The notes: generated from the letters alone by a model not told the origin. A DNA stretch of 64,000 nucleotides from Burkholderiales bacterium 67-32 (GCA_001898625.1 MKUP01000013.1:1-64000); one strand, 5' to 3'; counted from the first letter of the stretch, positions 19,375-28,418 are shown. A program made the numbers and translations.

Positions 19375-20629
19375 CGCATTGCTCCGGTGGCCGCTCCGGC
19401 CGGCTCCGGTCCCGCCCCAGGAACAGGCCGGCCGCGCCCAGCACCCATAGCACGCCAGCCGCACTCCATGGCAGCGGCGCGGACGGATCCAGCACCAGCC
19501 CGAACCACGAGACCGCCACCGGCCCGCCTGTGTCGTGGACGCGGCCATAGGCCAGCTCGATCGCCAGGCTCAGCCCGGCGATACCGATCAGCGCGCCGGC
19601 GATCGTCCATCTCCTGGCGCGCAGCCAGCGCGCCAATTCGCCTCGCGCCACCAACCGCGCCGCGTCCCGGATGCCCCCGGCCATTCCACCGGGCAGGGCC
19701 AGCACGACGGCGGCAAAGGCCAGCCCCAGGTACAACTGCCAGGCCCCGGTATGACGCGACAGCTCGACCGAGAAGAACGTCACCACGACGGCGCCGGCCA
19801 CGGGCCCCAGGAACAGGCCGCTGCCGCCCACCACCACTGCCAGCAGCACCGCTCCCGATTTGAGCGTCCCCAGGCTGTCGGCGCTGGCAATCTCCAGGTT
19901 CAGCGCCATCAACCCGCCCGCCACGCCGGCGAAGAACCCCGACAAGGTCAGCATCAGGTAGCGGACGCGGTGCGGGTCGTAGCCGATGAAGGCCACGCGC
20001 TGCGGATTGTCGCGAACGGCATTGGCAAGCTTGAGCAGCGGCGTCCGGCCGAGCCCATGGATGGCGATCACGCAGGCAGCGGTCCATGCCGCGGTCAGGT
20101 AATAGACGTGGAGATCGGGTCCCAGGCTCCATCCCGGCCACAAGCCCACGACGAACGCCGGACCGGCCGTGCGGTCGGCCGCCAGCCCGCCCTCCCCGCC
20201 GAACCATTCCGGCAGCATGCCGGCGGCGGCATGGACCAGTTCGCCTACCGCCAGCGAAATCATCGCGAAGGATGTCCCGCCCCGGCGCGTGGTCGGGTAC
20301 CCGATCAGCGCGGCGAAGACCGCGCCCGCCACCCCGCCCGCCACGGGCAGCAGCACGGTCGGGAAGACGAACGGCCCGCCGTCCATCCCGCGCAGGAGGT
20401 GGATGACGGCATACCCGCCCAGTCCGGCGTAGACGGCGTGTCCGAACGACAGCATCCCCGTCTGGCCCAGCAACAGGTTGTACGACAGCGCAAACAGTGC
20501 CATCGCGCACATCTGCGACATCAGGCCCAGTTGGAAGCCGCTATCGAAACACAGCGGCGCCAGCACCAGCGCCGCCAGCCCCACGGCCACGCAGGCCCGG
20601 AACGGCCTGACATCGGGACGGGCGCTCAT
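19367..20629 (-). CDS. livM: Branched-chain amino acid-type ABC permease (LivM-like)
   Basis: This inner-membrane subunit has many hydrophobic segments and the family stretch NLLLGQTGMLSFGHAVYAGLGG, here near residues 50-72. The protein is 420 aa, about 80-100 residues longer than common LivM; the extra length is a C-terminal tail with two or three further hydrophobic stretches (from about residue 335). The ATG at 20629 overlaps the livH stop as ATGA. The extended C-terminus is a modest oddity. Confidence 0.9.
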   Translation of the reverse strand: MSARPDVRPFRACVAVGLAALVLAPLCFDSGFQLGLMSQMCAMALFALSYNLLLGQTGMLSFGHAVYAGLGGYAVIHLLRGMDGGPFVFPTVLLPVAGGVAGAVFAALIGYPTTRRGGTSFAMISLAVGELVHAAAGMLPEWFGGEGGLAADRTAGPAFVVGLWPGWSLGPDLHVYYLTAAWTAACVIAIHGLGRTPLLKLANAVRDNPQRVAFIGYDPHRVRYLMLTLSGFFAGVAGGLMALNLEIASADSLGTLKSGAVLLAVVVGGSGLFLGPVAGAVVVTFFSVELSRHTGAWQLYLGLAFAAVVLALPGGMAGGIRDAARLVARGELARWLRARRWTIAGALIGIAGLSLAIELAYGRVHDTGGPVAVSWFGLVLDPSAPLPWSAAGVLWVLGAAGLFLGRDRSRPERPPEQCDA

Positions 20630-21585
20630 GTTTCGCGCACGCCCATGAGTCCACGCGGCCGCCAGATCAGCACCGCCACCATCAACAGATAGGGCAGCAC
20701 CGGTGCGACACGCGACAAAGGCCAGGCCGCCAGCGCCCGTGCCGCCTCGGCCGCGCCCAGCCAGGATGCCGGCGCGGCCAGGGACCAGGCGGATCCCACC
20801 GCCAGGGTTTGCAGCAACCCGATCAGCAGGCTGGCCCAGAACGCCCCCGCCAGTGATCCCAGCCCGCCCACCACCGTCACGACGAAGACGATGGGCCCCA
20901 GCGCCTGGGCCATGCCCGGCTCGGTCACGAAGATGCTTCCGCCTATCGCGCCGGCCATGCCGGCCAGCAGGCAGCCGGCGCCGAACACCAGCATGAAGAC
21001 ACGGGGCACGTCGTGCCCCAGCGCCTGCGCCATGGCCGGATGGCTGAGCGCCGCGCGGACGATCAGGCCGGTACGCGTACGCGTCAAACCCCACCACAAC
21101 CCCGCCAGCATCAGGCCCGCGGCCAGCGCGACCACAAGGCGGTGCGCAGGAAAGGCGTGCCCCCCCAGGCTGAAAAGCGGCTCGCCCCACACCGCCGGCA
21201 TGCGATAGGACACGGCGGACCGGCCCCAGGCCAGTTGCACCAGTTCGGCGACGATCATGGCGAGCGCGAACGTGAACAGCAGTTCCGCCACGTGCCCCCG
21301 GCCGCGCAGGCGGCGCAGCGCCAGCCGCTCGACCGCGGCGCCCGCCAGTCCGACCAGCACCGGCGCGATGAACAGGGCCACCCAGAATGCCGCGTCCGCC
21401 GTCACCGCCGGCGACAGCGCACCGGCCACGGCATGCGCGGCATAAGCGCCCAGCATGTAGAAACTGGCATGCGCGAAGTTGATGATGCCCATCATGCTGA
21501 AGATCAGCGTCAGCCCGGACGAAAGCATGAAAAGCAGCAGCCCGTAACTTAGGCCGTTCAGCAGCGAAACGATGAGCCCGTCCAA
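20626..21585 (-). CDS. livH: Branched-chain amino acid-type ABC permease (LivH-like)
   Basis: This permease begins with the family pattern LLNGLSYGLLLFMLSSGLTL and IINFAHASFYMLGAY, followed by membrane segments and the EAA-like GRAALSHPAMAQALG region. No ATG precedes the first helix closely; a TTG at 21585 with GGAG 6 nt upstream (21592-21595) gives a 319-aa protein of normal size, so I chose it over the far-upstream in-frame start. It heads the liv operon. The 136-bp gap to the divergent selO gene holds a 10-bp palindrome AGGTTAACCT at 21663-21672. Confidence 0.88.
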   Translation of the reverse strand: MDGLIVSLLNGLSYGLLLFMLSSGLTLIFSMMGIINFAHASFYMLGAYAAHAVAGALSPAVTADAAFWVALFIAPVLVGLAGAAVERLALRRLRGRGHVAELLFTFALAMIVAELVQLAWGRSAVSYRMPAVWGEPLFSLGGHAFPAHRLVVALAAGLMLAGLWWGLTRTRTGLIVRAALSHPAMAQALGHDVPRVFMLVFGAGCLLAGMAGAIGGSIFVTEPGMAQALGPIVFVVTVVGGLGSLAGAFWASLLIGLLQTLAVGSAWSLAAPASWLGAAEAARALAAWPLSRVAPVLPYLLMVAVLIWRPRGLMGVRET

Positions 21586-21721
21586 GCAATACTCCGAGCG
21601 CCCCGCGCGGCTCCGGCGGCCGCATCTCCGGGGAAAAGGGAAACAAGGAAACGACGGCAAATAGGTTAACCTTGATTGATACCCGGCGTGAGGCCGGACC
21701 ACCAATCACTGTTCCAACGTC

Positions 21722-23233
21722 GTGAAGCTCGCCAGCACTCTCCAGTCCCTGCGCACCGACAACTCGTTCGCCGCCCTGCCGGACGCGTTCTACTCCCGGG
21801 TGTCGCCCCAGCCCCTGGACGACCCCTGGCTGGTGCATGCCAACCCCGAGGCCGCCGCGCTGATCGGCCTCGCGCCCGAAGCGCTCGCCACGCCCGAGTT
21901 CCTGTCCGTGTTTTCGGGCGCCAGTCCGCTGTCTGGCGGCGCGCCGCTGGCCGCCGTCTACAGTGGCCATCAATTCGGCGTCTGGGCCGGGCAATTGGGC
22001 GACGGCCGTGCGCTGCTGCTGGGCGAAGTGGCCGGCCCCGGCGGCAATTGGGAACTGCAGCTCAAGGGATCGGGCCTGACGCCCTATTCGCGCATGGGCG
22101 ACGGCAAGGCCGTGCTGCGTTCGTCGGTACGCGAGTATCTCGCCTCGGAAGCCATGCATGGCCTGGGCATCCCGACCACGCGTGCGCTGGCGCTGGTCGC
22201 CTCCGACGATCCGGTCATCCGCGAGACGGTCGAGACCGCCTCCATCGTCACCCGCATGTCGCCCAGCTTCGTGCGCTTCGGCTCGTTCGAGCACTGGGCC
22301 AGCCGCCAGCGTCCCGACCTGCTGCGCATCCTGGCCGACTACGTGATCGACCGCTTCTATCCCGACTGCCGTCAGGCCCCAGCCGGTGTCGCCGATACCG
22401 ACGCCGGCCCCTACCTGCGGCTGCTGGCGGCGGTCACGCGCAAGACCGCCGCGCTGATGGCGGACTGGCAGGCCGTGGGCTTCTGCCACGGCGTCATGAA
22501 CACCGACAACATGTCCATCCTGGGGCTGACGCTGGACTACGGCCCCTATGGGTTCATGGACGGCTTCGACGCCCATCACGTCTGCAACCATTCCGACACG
22601 GCCGGGCGCTACGCCTGGGACGCCCAGCCCGCCGTCGGCCACTGGAACCTGTACCGCCTGGCCGGTGCGCTGATGCCGCTGGTGCAGGACGAGGACGCGC
22701 TGCGCGCGGTGCTGGCCGGCTATGAAGGCGCCTTCCTGGCCGCCTTCCACCACCGGATGGCCGCCAAGCTGGGCCTCGGGCAATGGCAGGCCGGCGACGA
22801 GGAACTCCTGAACGGCCTGTGGTCCGTCATGCACCAGAACCGCGCCGACTTCACCCTGAGCTTCCGGCGCCTGGCCGACGTGGCCAGCGCCGGCGATATT
22901 CCGTCGGCACCTGGCGTCGAGACCTTCGAGGACCTCCATGCCGACCGCGAAGCCGCCCGCGCCTGGCTCGCCACCTATCGCGCCCGCCTCGCGCAGGACG
23001 GGCGGCCCGACGCCGAGCGTGCCGCGGCCATGAACCGCGTCAATCCACTGTACGTGCTGCGCAACCACCTGGCCGAGCTGGCGATCCGCGCCGCGAAGGA
23101 ACGGGATACCAGCGAGATCGACCGCCTGATGCGGCTCTTACGCGATCCCTATACCGAGCAGCCCGGCCACGAAAGCTATGCCCGCGTGCCGCCCGACTGG
23201 GCGGGCGCACTGCAAGTCAGTTGTTCTTCATGA
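21722..23233 (+). CDS. selO: Protein adenylyltransferase SelO (YdiU family)
   Basis: SelO is a pseudokinase-fold enzyme that transfers AMP to Ser/Thr/Tyr of target proteins and has been linked to oxidative-stress control in bacteria and mitochondria. The 503-aa protein carries [20 protein letters not shown], the catalytic-loop motif [10 protein letters not shown] (His256) and [10 protein letters not shown]. It ends in Cys-Ser-Ser, where many eukaryotic homologues have selenocysteine. The start codon is GTG at 21722. msrB follows after 8 nt, so both likely share a transcript. Confidence 0.93.
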   Translation: MKLASTLQSLRTDNSFAALPDAFYSRVSPQPLDDPWLVHANPEAAALIGLAPEALATPEFLSVFSGASPLSGGAPLAAVYSGHQFGVWAGQLGDGRALLLGEVAGPGGNWELQLKGSGLTPYSRMGDGKAVLRSSVREYLASEAMHGLGIPTTRALALVASDDPVIRETVETASIVTRMSPSFVRFGSFEHWASRQRPDLLRILADYVIDRFYPDCRQAPAGVADTDAGPYLRLLAAVTRKTAALMADWQAVGFCHGVMNTDNMSILGLTLDYGPYGFMDGFDAHHVCNHSDTAGRYAWDAQPAVGHWNLYRLAGALMPLVQDEDALRAVLAGYEGAFLAAFHHRMAAKLGLGQWQAGDEELLNGLWSVMHQNRADFTLSFRRLADVASAGDIPSAPGVETFEDLHADREAARAWLATYRARLAQDGRPDAERAAAMNRVNPLYVLRNHLAELAIRAAKERDTSEIDRLMRLLRDPYTEQPGHESYARVPPDWAGALQVSCSS

Positions 23234-23241
23234 GGTAGACC

Positions 23242-23643
23242 ATGTCCGACCGGCCCAAAGTCACGAAATCCGATGCCGAATGGCGCACCCTGCTCACGCC
23301 CATGCAATACGCCGTGGCGCGCGAGAAGGCGACCGAGCGCGCGTTCACCGGCCAGTACTGGGATCATCGCGAACCCGGCATCTACCGCTGCGTAGCCTGC
23401 GGCACGCCGCTGTTCGCCTCGGACACCAAGTTCGACTCGGCCTGCGGCTGGCCCAGCTACTTCGCCCCCTTGAACCCCGACAACGTGCGCGAGGAACTCG
23501 ACAGCACCCATGGCATGGTCCGCACCGAGATCCTGTGCAACGTCTGCGACGCCCACCTGGGCCACGTCTTCGAGGACGGCCCGCCGCCGACCGGGCTGCG
23601 TTATTGCATCAATTCGGTCTCGTTGAAGTTCGAACCGCTGTAG
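23242..23643 (+). CDS. msrB: Peptide-methionine (R)-S-oxide reductase MsrB
   Basis: MsrB reduces the R epimer of methionine sulfoxide in proteins. The 133-aa protein has the zinc-binding pairs CVAC and CNVC, the GWPSYF substrate loop, the GHVFEDGP motif and the catalytic cysteine C122 in RYCINS. It sits 8 nt after selO. Since SelO acts on redox proteins, a joint role in oxidative stress is a reasonable inference. Confidence 0.95.
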   Translation: MSDRPKVTKSDAEWRTLLTPMQYAVAREKATERAFTGQYWDHREPGIYRCVACGTPLFASDTKFDSACGWPSYFAPLNPDNVREELDSTHGMVRTEILCNVCDAHLGHVFEDGPPPTGLRYCINSVSLKFEPL

Positions 23644-23644
23644 C

Positions 23645-23670
23645 CCAGCGCCCCCCCGGGGGGCTGCTGG
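23645..23670 (+). terminator. GC-rich hairpin after msrB
   Basis: Directly after the msrB stop, CCAGC/GCTGG arms enclose a run of C followed by a run of G, forming a strong two-part stem. No T-tract follows, so factor-independent termination is doubtful. It may protect the 3' end of the selO-msrB mRNA. Confidence 0.35.
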
Positions 23671-23737
23671 TAAGCTTTGGAGAACGGTGGGACGGTTTTC
23701 TTGTCCCACTCTGGCGCATTTTTTTCTCGACGATTCG

Positions 23738-24328
23738 ATGAAATTACTTTTCGACCTTTTCCCGCTGGTCCTTTTCTTCGCCGCATACAAGTTCGCCGAC
23801 ATCTATGTCGCGACGGGCGTGGCCATGGCGGCCAGCGTGCTGCAGATCGTCTGGCTGCTGGTGCGGCGCCGGAAGATCGAGCCGATGCACTGGATCAACC
23901 TGACCATCATCGTGGTATTCGGGGGCGCGACGCTGTTCCTGCACGACGAAGTCTTCATCAAGTGGAAACCCACGGTGCTCTACTGGCTGTTCGCGGCGGT
24001 GCTGGGCGGCGGACAGTGGCTGTTCAAGCGCAACTTCCTGCGCAGCATGCTGGGCGCGCAGATCCAGTTGCCCGAGCCGGTCTGGAGCCGGCTCAACCTG
24101 GCCTGGGTGACATTCTTTGCCGCGGTGGGCGGCCTGAACCTGTACGTCGCCTATAACTGGCCCACCGAGACCTGGGTCAGCTTCAAGGTGTTCGGCATCT
24201 TCGGCATGCTGCTGGTGTTCGTCGTGCTGCAATCGCTCTACCTCGGCCGCCACATGAAACCCGCCCAGGAAGGCGCCGCCACGGACGTCGCCAAACGCGA
24301 GACCGACGCCGGGGCCGAACGCTCATGA
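23738..24328 (+). CDS. yciB: Inner membrane-spanning protein YciB (septation protein A)
   Basis: YciB is a small integral membrane protein associated with cell-envelope and septum synthesis. The 196-aa protein starts MKLLFDLFPLVLFFAAYK and has five to six hydrophobic helices with the typical HWINLTIIVVFGGATLFLHD and KPTVLYWLFAAVLGG. The internal ATG at 23738 is chosen because the family N-terminus aligns there; an upstream in-frame ATG would add unrelated residues. It overlaps bolA by ATGA. Confidence 0.92.
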   Translation: MKLLFDLFPLVLFFAAYKFADIYVATGVAMAASVLQIVWLLVRRRKIEPMHWINLTIIVVFGGATLFLHDEVFIKWKPTVLYWLFAAVLGGGQWLFKRNFLRSMLGAQIQLPEPVWSRLNLAWVTFFAAVGGLNLYVAYNWPTETWVSFKVFGIFGMLLVFVVLQSLYLGRHMKPAQEGAATDVAKRETDAGAERS

Positions 24329-24609
24329 ACGCCGACCGCATCGCGGGGATCCGGCAGCGCCTGCAGGAACTCGACCCCATCACCCTGGATGTGCAGGACG
24401 AATCCCATCTGCATGCCGGGCACGCCGGCGCGGCCGGCGGTGCCGGACACTTCCGGCTACGCATTGTTTCGCCCCGTTTCGCGGGGCTCAACCGGGTGGC
24501 GCGGCATAGGCTGGTGTATGATCGATTGGCAGACTTGATGCCGGCGCACATCCACGCGCTGGCGCTCCAGGCGCTGACACCAGAAGAAGATTCCGCACCA
24601 ACCTCTTGA
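24325..24609 (+). CDS. bolA: BolA family protein
   Basis: This 94-aa protein has the BolA fold: a start helix (RIAGIRQRLQEL), the DESHLHAGH metal/cluster-binding loop, the FRLRIVSPRFAGLNRVARHR core with its conserved basic helix, and the closing IHALALQALTPEE. BolA proteins partner with monothiol glutaredoxins in iron-sulfur traffic or bind DNA. It is coupled to yciB by a 4-nt overlap and is followed 53 nt later by the parvulin gene, an order I associate with Bordetella and relatives. Confidence 0.92.
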   Translation: MNADRIAGIRQRLQELDPITLDVQDESHLHAGHAGAAGGAGHFRLRIVSPRFAGLNRVARHRLVYDRLADLMPAHIHALALQALTPEEDSAPTS

Positions 24610-24662
24610 GCCCGGTCTTTCAACCGACCTCACTCCCCCTCTACCTTCAAGGACTTCCATAC

Positions 24663-25430
24663 ATGAAGCGTGTTTTGATGATGGCTGCCGCGCTGACCCT
24701 GGCCGCTCCGGTTTTTGCGCAGAATGCCGCCGTGGTCAACGGCAAGGCCATCCCCTCGTCGCGCGTGGACCAATTCGTCAAGCTGCTGACCAAGCAGGGC
24801 CAGCCCGACTCCCCTCAACTGCGCGAGCAGATCCGGGAAGAACTGATCAACCGCGAAATCTTCCTGCAGGAAGCCGACAAGCGCGGCGTCGCCAAGCAGC
24901 CCGAAGTCCAGGCCGAAATCGACCTGACCCGCCAAAGTGTGCTGATCCGTGGCCTGTTCAATGACTTCCTGGCCAAGAACCCGGTCTCCCCGCAGGACAT
25001 CCAGGCCGAGTACGACCGCGTCAAGAGCGCCCAGGGCGACAAGGAATATCAGGCCCGCCACATCCTGGTCGAAAGCGAGGCCCAGGCCAAGGACATCATC
25101 GCCCAGTTGAAGAAGGGTGCGAAGTTCGAGGACCTGGCCAAGCAATCCAAGGACCCCGGCTCGGCCGCCAACGGCGGCAGCCTGGACTGGGCGCCCTCCA
25201 GCACCTACGTCAAGCCGTTCGCCGATGCACTGGCCGCGCTGCAGAAAGGCCAGACCACGGAAGCGCCGGTGCAGACCCAGTTCGGTTGGCACGTGATCCG
25301 TCTGGACGACGTACGCCCGGTGCAATTCCCGCCGCTGGAGCAACTGCGCCCGCAAATCGAGGAATCCCTGCGCCAGACCAAGCTGCGTGATTTCCAGACC
25401 AGCCTGCGCGAAAAGGCCCGGATCCAATAA
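24663..25430 (+). CDS. Periplasmic parvulin-type PPIase (Par27-like)
   Basis: This is a 255-aa periplasmic peptidyl-prolyl isomerase and chaperone. A signal peptide MKRVLMMAAALTLAAPVFAQ (cut near residue 20) is followed by a SurA-like N-terminal helical region. A parvulin domain starts around ARHILVESEAQAKDII and contains GGSLDWAPSSTYVKPFADAL and FGWHVIRLDDVRP. Bordetella pertussis Par27 has this size and layout and acts on outer-membrane and secreted proteins, so orthology is likely. A strong terminator follows. Confidence 0.88.
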   Translation: MKRVLMMAAALTLAAPVFAQNAAVVNGKAIPSSRVDQFVKLLTKQGQPDSPQLREQIREELINREIFLQEADKRGVAKQPEVQAEIDLTRQSVLIRGLFNDFLAKNPVSPQDIQAEYDRVKSAQGDKEYQARHILVESEAQAKDIIAQLKKGAKFEDLAKQSKDPGSAANGGSLDWAPSSTYVKPFADALAALQKGQTTEAPVQTQFGWHVIRLDDVRPVQFPPLEQLRPQIEESLRQTKLRDFQTSLREKARIQ

Positions 25431-25512
25431 GCTTGTTGGATTCAACCAACAAAAAACGATGTCCCGATAATTAAATTTTCAACAATCAGGGTTTCCCTGG
25501 GTTGAACCTGAT

Positions 25513-25559
25513 GCCCCGTAAAACAGGCCTTGACCGGCCTGGTTTACGGGGCGTTTTTC
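25513..25559 (+). terminator. Rho-independent terminator of the parvulin gene
   Basis: Two 17-nt arms beginning GCCCCGTAAAACAGG pair with one mismatch around a 6-nt loop and are followed by GTTTTTCTT. This is a textbook intrinsic terminator about 80 nt after the stop codon. The rest of the 422-bp gap before the first porin holds a short hairpin at 25433-25452 and the porin promoter and leader. Confidence 0.9.
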
Positions 25560-25677
25560 TTGCTTGCCCCCCCGGCAGAACTGGCGATTCGCAGGTTCAC
25601 ACCGCCCTGGGGTTGCAATTAGGTAACAAAACCTTAGAGCAAAGCACAACACATTTTTATTGCAAGGGAATTAACTA

Positions 25678-25706
25678 TTGGCACTCCAGGGGCTTTCTGG
25701 TGAAAT
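25678..25706 (+). promoter_or_regulatory. Promoter and conserved leader of porin 1
   Basis: TTGGCA (25678-25683), 17 bp, then TGAAAT (25701-25706) preceded by TGG, i.e. an extended -10. Exactly the same boxes with the same spacing precede porin 2, although most of the spacer differs, which supports the call. Transcription near 25713 gives a leader of about 140 nt whose first part (TTTCTGGTGAAATT, AGATTTCTTC, GAAATCG, AAGACGG blocks) is shared with porin 2. Confidence 0.6.
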
Positions 25707-25852
25707 TCTTCGAGATTTCTTCACAGCAAGTACATCGCGTAGAAATCGTAAGCAAGACGGGGGGCTTGTCTTGGGGAAAGCGGCAGCAATGCTGTCTTCC
25801 GACTCGTCCTTTCGGCTTATCGAGTTACTCACTCCGCTGGAGACCTATTTAA

Positions 25853-26899
25853 ATGAAGAAGACCCTTCTTGCCGCCGCGCTGCTGGCTGGCTTCGCAGGT
25901 GCCGCTCAAGCGCAAAGCAACGTCACGCTGTACGGTTTGGTTGACGCTGGTTTCAACTACACCAAGCTCGAAGGCCAAGACCGTAAGATCGGTATCGACA
26001 GCGGATTGCAAGGCCAGTCGCGCTGGGGTATCCGTGGTTCGGAAGACATCGGCGGTGGTCTGAAGGCCATTTTCACCCTGGAAAACGGCTTCACCGTTGA
26101 CAACGGCCAACAAACCCAAGGCCGCCTGTTCGGTCGCTATGCCTTCGTCGGCCTGGAAAGCGCCTCCGCTGGTCGCGTGACCCTCGGTCGTACCACGAAC
26201 CTGGCGTTCATGTGGGCCGCCGGCATCGTCAACCCGTTCGGCCTGAGCTTCAGCAGCGCCAGCGTCGGCAGCACCTTCGGCTACAACGACGCCGATCTGG
26301 GCTTGGGTCGTGTCAACAACTCGATCTACTACTACTCGCCCAGCTTCTCCGGCTTCCAAGGCGCCATCGGTTACAGCTTCCAGTCGAACCCCGACACCGA
26401 AGCCGCCGGCAACAAGAACAACGATCGCCTGATCGACCTGGGCTTGAAGTATGACAACGGTCCCCTGAAGGCCGTGCTGACGTACCAATACCTGAACCCG
26501 TCGCAGCTGACCGCCAACAACGGCAAGTTCAAGAACCTGACCCTGGGTGCCAACTACGACTTCGGCGTCGTGGCTGTCTACGCTGGCTACGCCAACGCCA
26601 AGGGCATCCGTACCGTCGCTGGCTACAACGGCTCCATCGGTGCCACGTCCGCCGACTTCACCAAGGACAACGCCTACACGATCGGCCTGAGCGCTCCTCT
26701 GGGACCCGGCAAGGCCTACGCTTCCTACCAAAAGGCCACCAAGTCGAAGTCTGACAACTGGGCCATCGGCTACACCTACGACCTGTCGAAGCGTACCAAC
26801 CTGTACGCCTTCTTCGTCGACGGCAACGTGCGTGACTTCGCCGCCAAGAAGGACCTGAGCAACCGCCAGTTCGCTCTGGGCCTGCAACACCGCTTCTAA
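25853..26899 (+). CDS. General outer-membrane porin 1
   Basis: This is a trimeric 16-strand porin of the betaproteobacterial Omp32/Gram-negative porin family. The 348-aa precursor has signal peptide MKKTLLAAALLAGFAGAAQA, first strand SNVTLYGLVDAGFNY, a constriction-loop region around AGIVNPFGLSFSSASVG, many alternating aromatic strands and the C-terminal LQHRF needed for BAM assembly. Codons ending in T (GCT, GGT, CGT) are more common than in neighbouring genes, as expected for a very highly expressed protein. It has its own promoter and terminator. Confidence 0.93.
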   Translation: MKKTLLAAALLAGFAGAAQAQSNVTLYGLVDAGFNYTKLEGQDRKIGIDSGLQGQSRWGIRGSEDIGGGLKAIFTLENGFTVDNGQQTQGRLFGRYAFVGLESASAGRVTLGRTTNLAFMWAAGIVNPFGLSFSSASVGSTFGYNDADLGLGRVNNSIYYYSPSFSGFQGAIGYSFQSNPDTEAAGNKNNDRLIDLGLKYDNGPLKAVLTYQYLNPSQLTANNGKFKNLTLGANYDFGVVAVYAGYANAKGIRTVAGYNGSIGATSADFTKDNAYTIGLSAPLGPGKAYASYQKATKSKSDNWAIGYTYDLSKRTNLYAFFVDGNVRDFAAKKDLSNRQFALGLQHRF

Positions 26900-26905
26900 G
26901 CACTT

Positions 26906-26987
26906 GATACCGGTCTGACCGGTATCTCGGGGCTCCCGCCCCGGTGCGATCAAGCATGGACCCCGCCTTGTGCGGGGTTCTTTTTTT
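26906..26987 (+). terminator. Terminator region of porin 1
   Basis: Three hairpins follow the stop. An 8-bp stem GATACCGG/CCGGTATC lies at 26906-26926, a CGGGGC/GCCCCG stem follows, and an ACCCCGC/GCGGGGT stem at 26960-26978 is followed by TTC and seven T residues. The last is a clear Rho-independent terminator; the first two may protect the mRNA 3' end. The rest of the 408-bp gap up to porin 2 holds only the second promoter and leader. Confidence 0.88.
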
Positions 26988-27135
26988 GCTGGTCCAATCT
27001 CGGACGGCTTCTCCCTCGAGCCTCGCGGCGTTGCCAGATGTAACACATCTCGCCCTCCTGTTGCGCCAACAGCGACAAGTCCAATTGGTTTAGACAGAAT
27101 CGCAACACTGCCGAATATCGCACCAGATTTATCAG

Positions 27136-27164
27136 TTGGCACCCTTAATCCTTTCTGGTGAAAT
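27136..27164 (+). promoter_or_regulatory. Promoter and conserved leader of porin 2
   Basis: TTGGCA (27136-27141), 17 bp, TGAAAT (27159-27164) with upstream TGG, identical in boxes and spacing to porin 1. The leader is about 137 nt long. Both leaders also end in a shared GCTGGAGACC ribosome-binding stretch before the ATG. Confidence 0.6.
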
Positions 27165-27307
27165 TTCTTCAGATTTCTTCGCAGCCTAAGCAGCACCGCC
27201 TGGAAATCGGGATCAAGACGGCGGCTGTACGCCGAGACACTGGCCCCGCCAGCGCTGTCGGAACATCAGCCAACTTGTCGGAATGTTTTTCAGCTGGAGA
27301 CCAAGTA

Positions 27308-28363
27308 ATGAAGAAAACCCTACTCGCGACTGCCCTGCTGGCCGGTTTTGCAGGTGCCGCGCATGCACAGAGTTCCGTGACGCTGTATGGCCTGGTCGAT
27401 GCAGGCTTCGACTACCGCAAGGTAGACGGCAAGACCATCAAGGGCATCGACAGCGGCCTGATGAGTCAGTCGCGCTTCGGTTTGCGTGGTTCGGAAGACT
27501 TGGGTAACGGCCTGAAGGCTATCTTCACCCTGGAAAACGGTTTCACGGTGGATGACGGCCAGCAGACCCACGGCCGCCTGTTCGGCCGCTATGCCTACGT
27601 CGGCCTTGAAAGCAACAGCATGGGCCGCCTGACTCTGGGCCGCACGACCAACTTGGCCTTCATGTGGGCCGCCGGCGTCGCCAACCCGTTCGGCCTGAAC
27701 TTCAGCACCGCCAGCATCGGCAGCACCTTCGCCTATAACGACGCCGTCATGGGCGGCGGCCGGGTCAACAACTCGGTCTACTACTACAGCCCGTCGTTCT
27801 ACGGTGTCCAGGCTGCCGTCGGTTACAGCTTCAACGCCTTCTCCAATCCGACCACTGGCGAAACCGAAGCCCCCGAAAGCGGCAAGAACAACCGCCTGAT
27901 CGACGCCGGCCTGAAGTACGACAACGGCCCGATCAAGGGGGTATTGACCTATCAGCAAGTGGAATCACCGCTGCCCGGCTCCAAGACCTTCCGTAACCTG
28001 ACCGTGGGTGCGTCGTACGACTTCGGCGTCGTTGCCCTGCACGCCGGCTACGCCAAGGCCAACAACATCACGGCCGGTTTCCTGAACGGCTACAACGGCG
28101 TCGTCGCCACGGGCGGCCAATTCTCCAGCGACAGTGCCTACACCATCGGCGCCAGCGCTCCGATCGGCCCCGGCAAGCTGTACGCCGCCTGGCAGAAGGC
28201 TACCAAGTCCAAGGTCGACGGCTGGGCGGTCGGCTACACCTACGACCTGTCCAAGCGCACCAATCTGTACGCGTTCTTTGCCGACAACGACGTGCGCAAC
28301 TTCGACCAGAACCGCGACATGACCTATCGCCAACTGGGCGTCGGCCTGCAACACCGCTTCTAA
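27308..28363 (+). CDS. General outer-membrane porin 2
   Basis: This is a 351-aa paralogue of the preceding porin with almost the same signal peptide (MKKTLLATALLAGFAGAAHA) and the same strand order, ending in LQHRF. It differs mainly in surface and loop segments, for example an insertion around FSNPTTGETEAPESGKNN and the KANNITAGFLNGYNG loop. Codon choice is less extreme than in porin 1, which suggests lower or conditional expression. The ATG at 27308 with GGAG upstream is the start of the signal peptide. Confidence 0.93.
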   Translation: MKKTLLATALLAGFAGAAHAQSSVTLYGLVDAGFDYRKVDGKTIKGIDSGLMSQSRFGLRGSEDLGNGLKAIFTLENGFTVDDGQQTHGRLFGRYAYVGLESNSMGRLTLGRTTNLAFMWAAGVANPFGLNFSTASIGSTFAYNDAVMGGGRVNNSVYYYSPSFYGVQAAVGYSFNAFSNPTTGETEAPESGKNNRLIDAGLKYDNGPIKGVLTYQQVESPLPGSKTFRNLTVGASYDFGVVALHAGYAKANNITAGFLNGYNGVVATGGQFSSDSAYTIGASAPIGPGKLYAAWQKATKSKVDGWAVGYTYDLSKRTNLYAFFADNDVRNFDQNRDMTYRQLGVGLQHRF

Positions 28364-28418
28364 GAAAAAGGGCCGCAAGGCGGCCCCCATGCTGGCAGCC
28401 CAGGCTACCAGCCCTCGC

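Noticed and set aside
19367-23068. A 1233-codon open frame containing LivM
   Set aside because: It reads through livH in another frame and antisense to selO. The real LivM starts at 20629 with an ATGA overlap to livH.
25678-25700. Possible sigma-54 promoter before porin 1 (GG-N10-GC spacing in TTGGCACTCCAGGGGC)
   Set aside because: The aligned position before porin 2 has CC in place of GC, while the sigma-70-like boxes TTGGCA and TGAAAT are kept in both at the same spacing.
28370-28386. GGGCCG/CGGCCC hairpin right after porin 2 as the terminator
   Set aside because: It lacks a T-run; the stronger stem with a T-tract at 28419-28448 is the better candidate.
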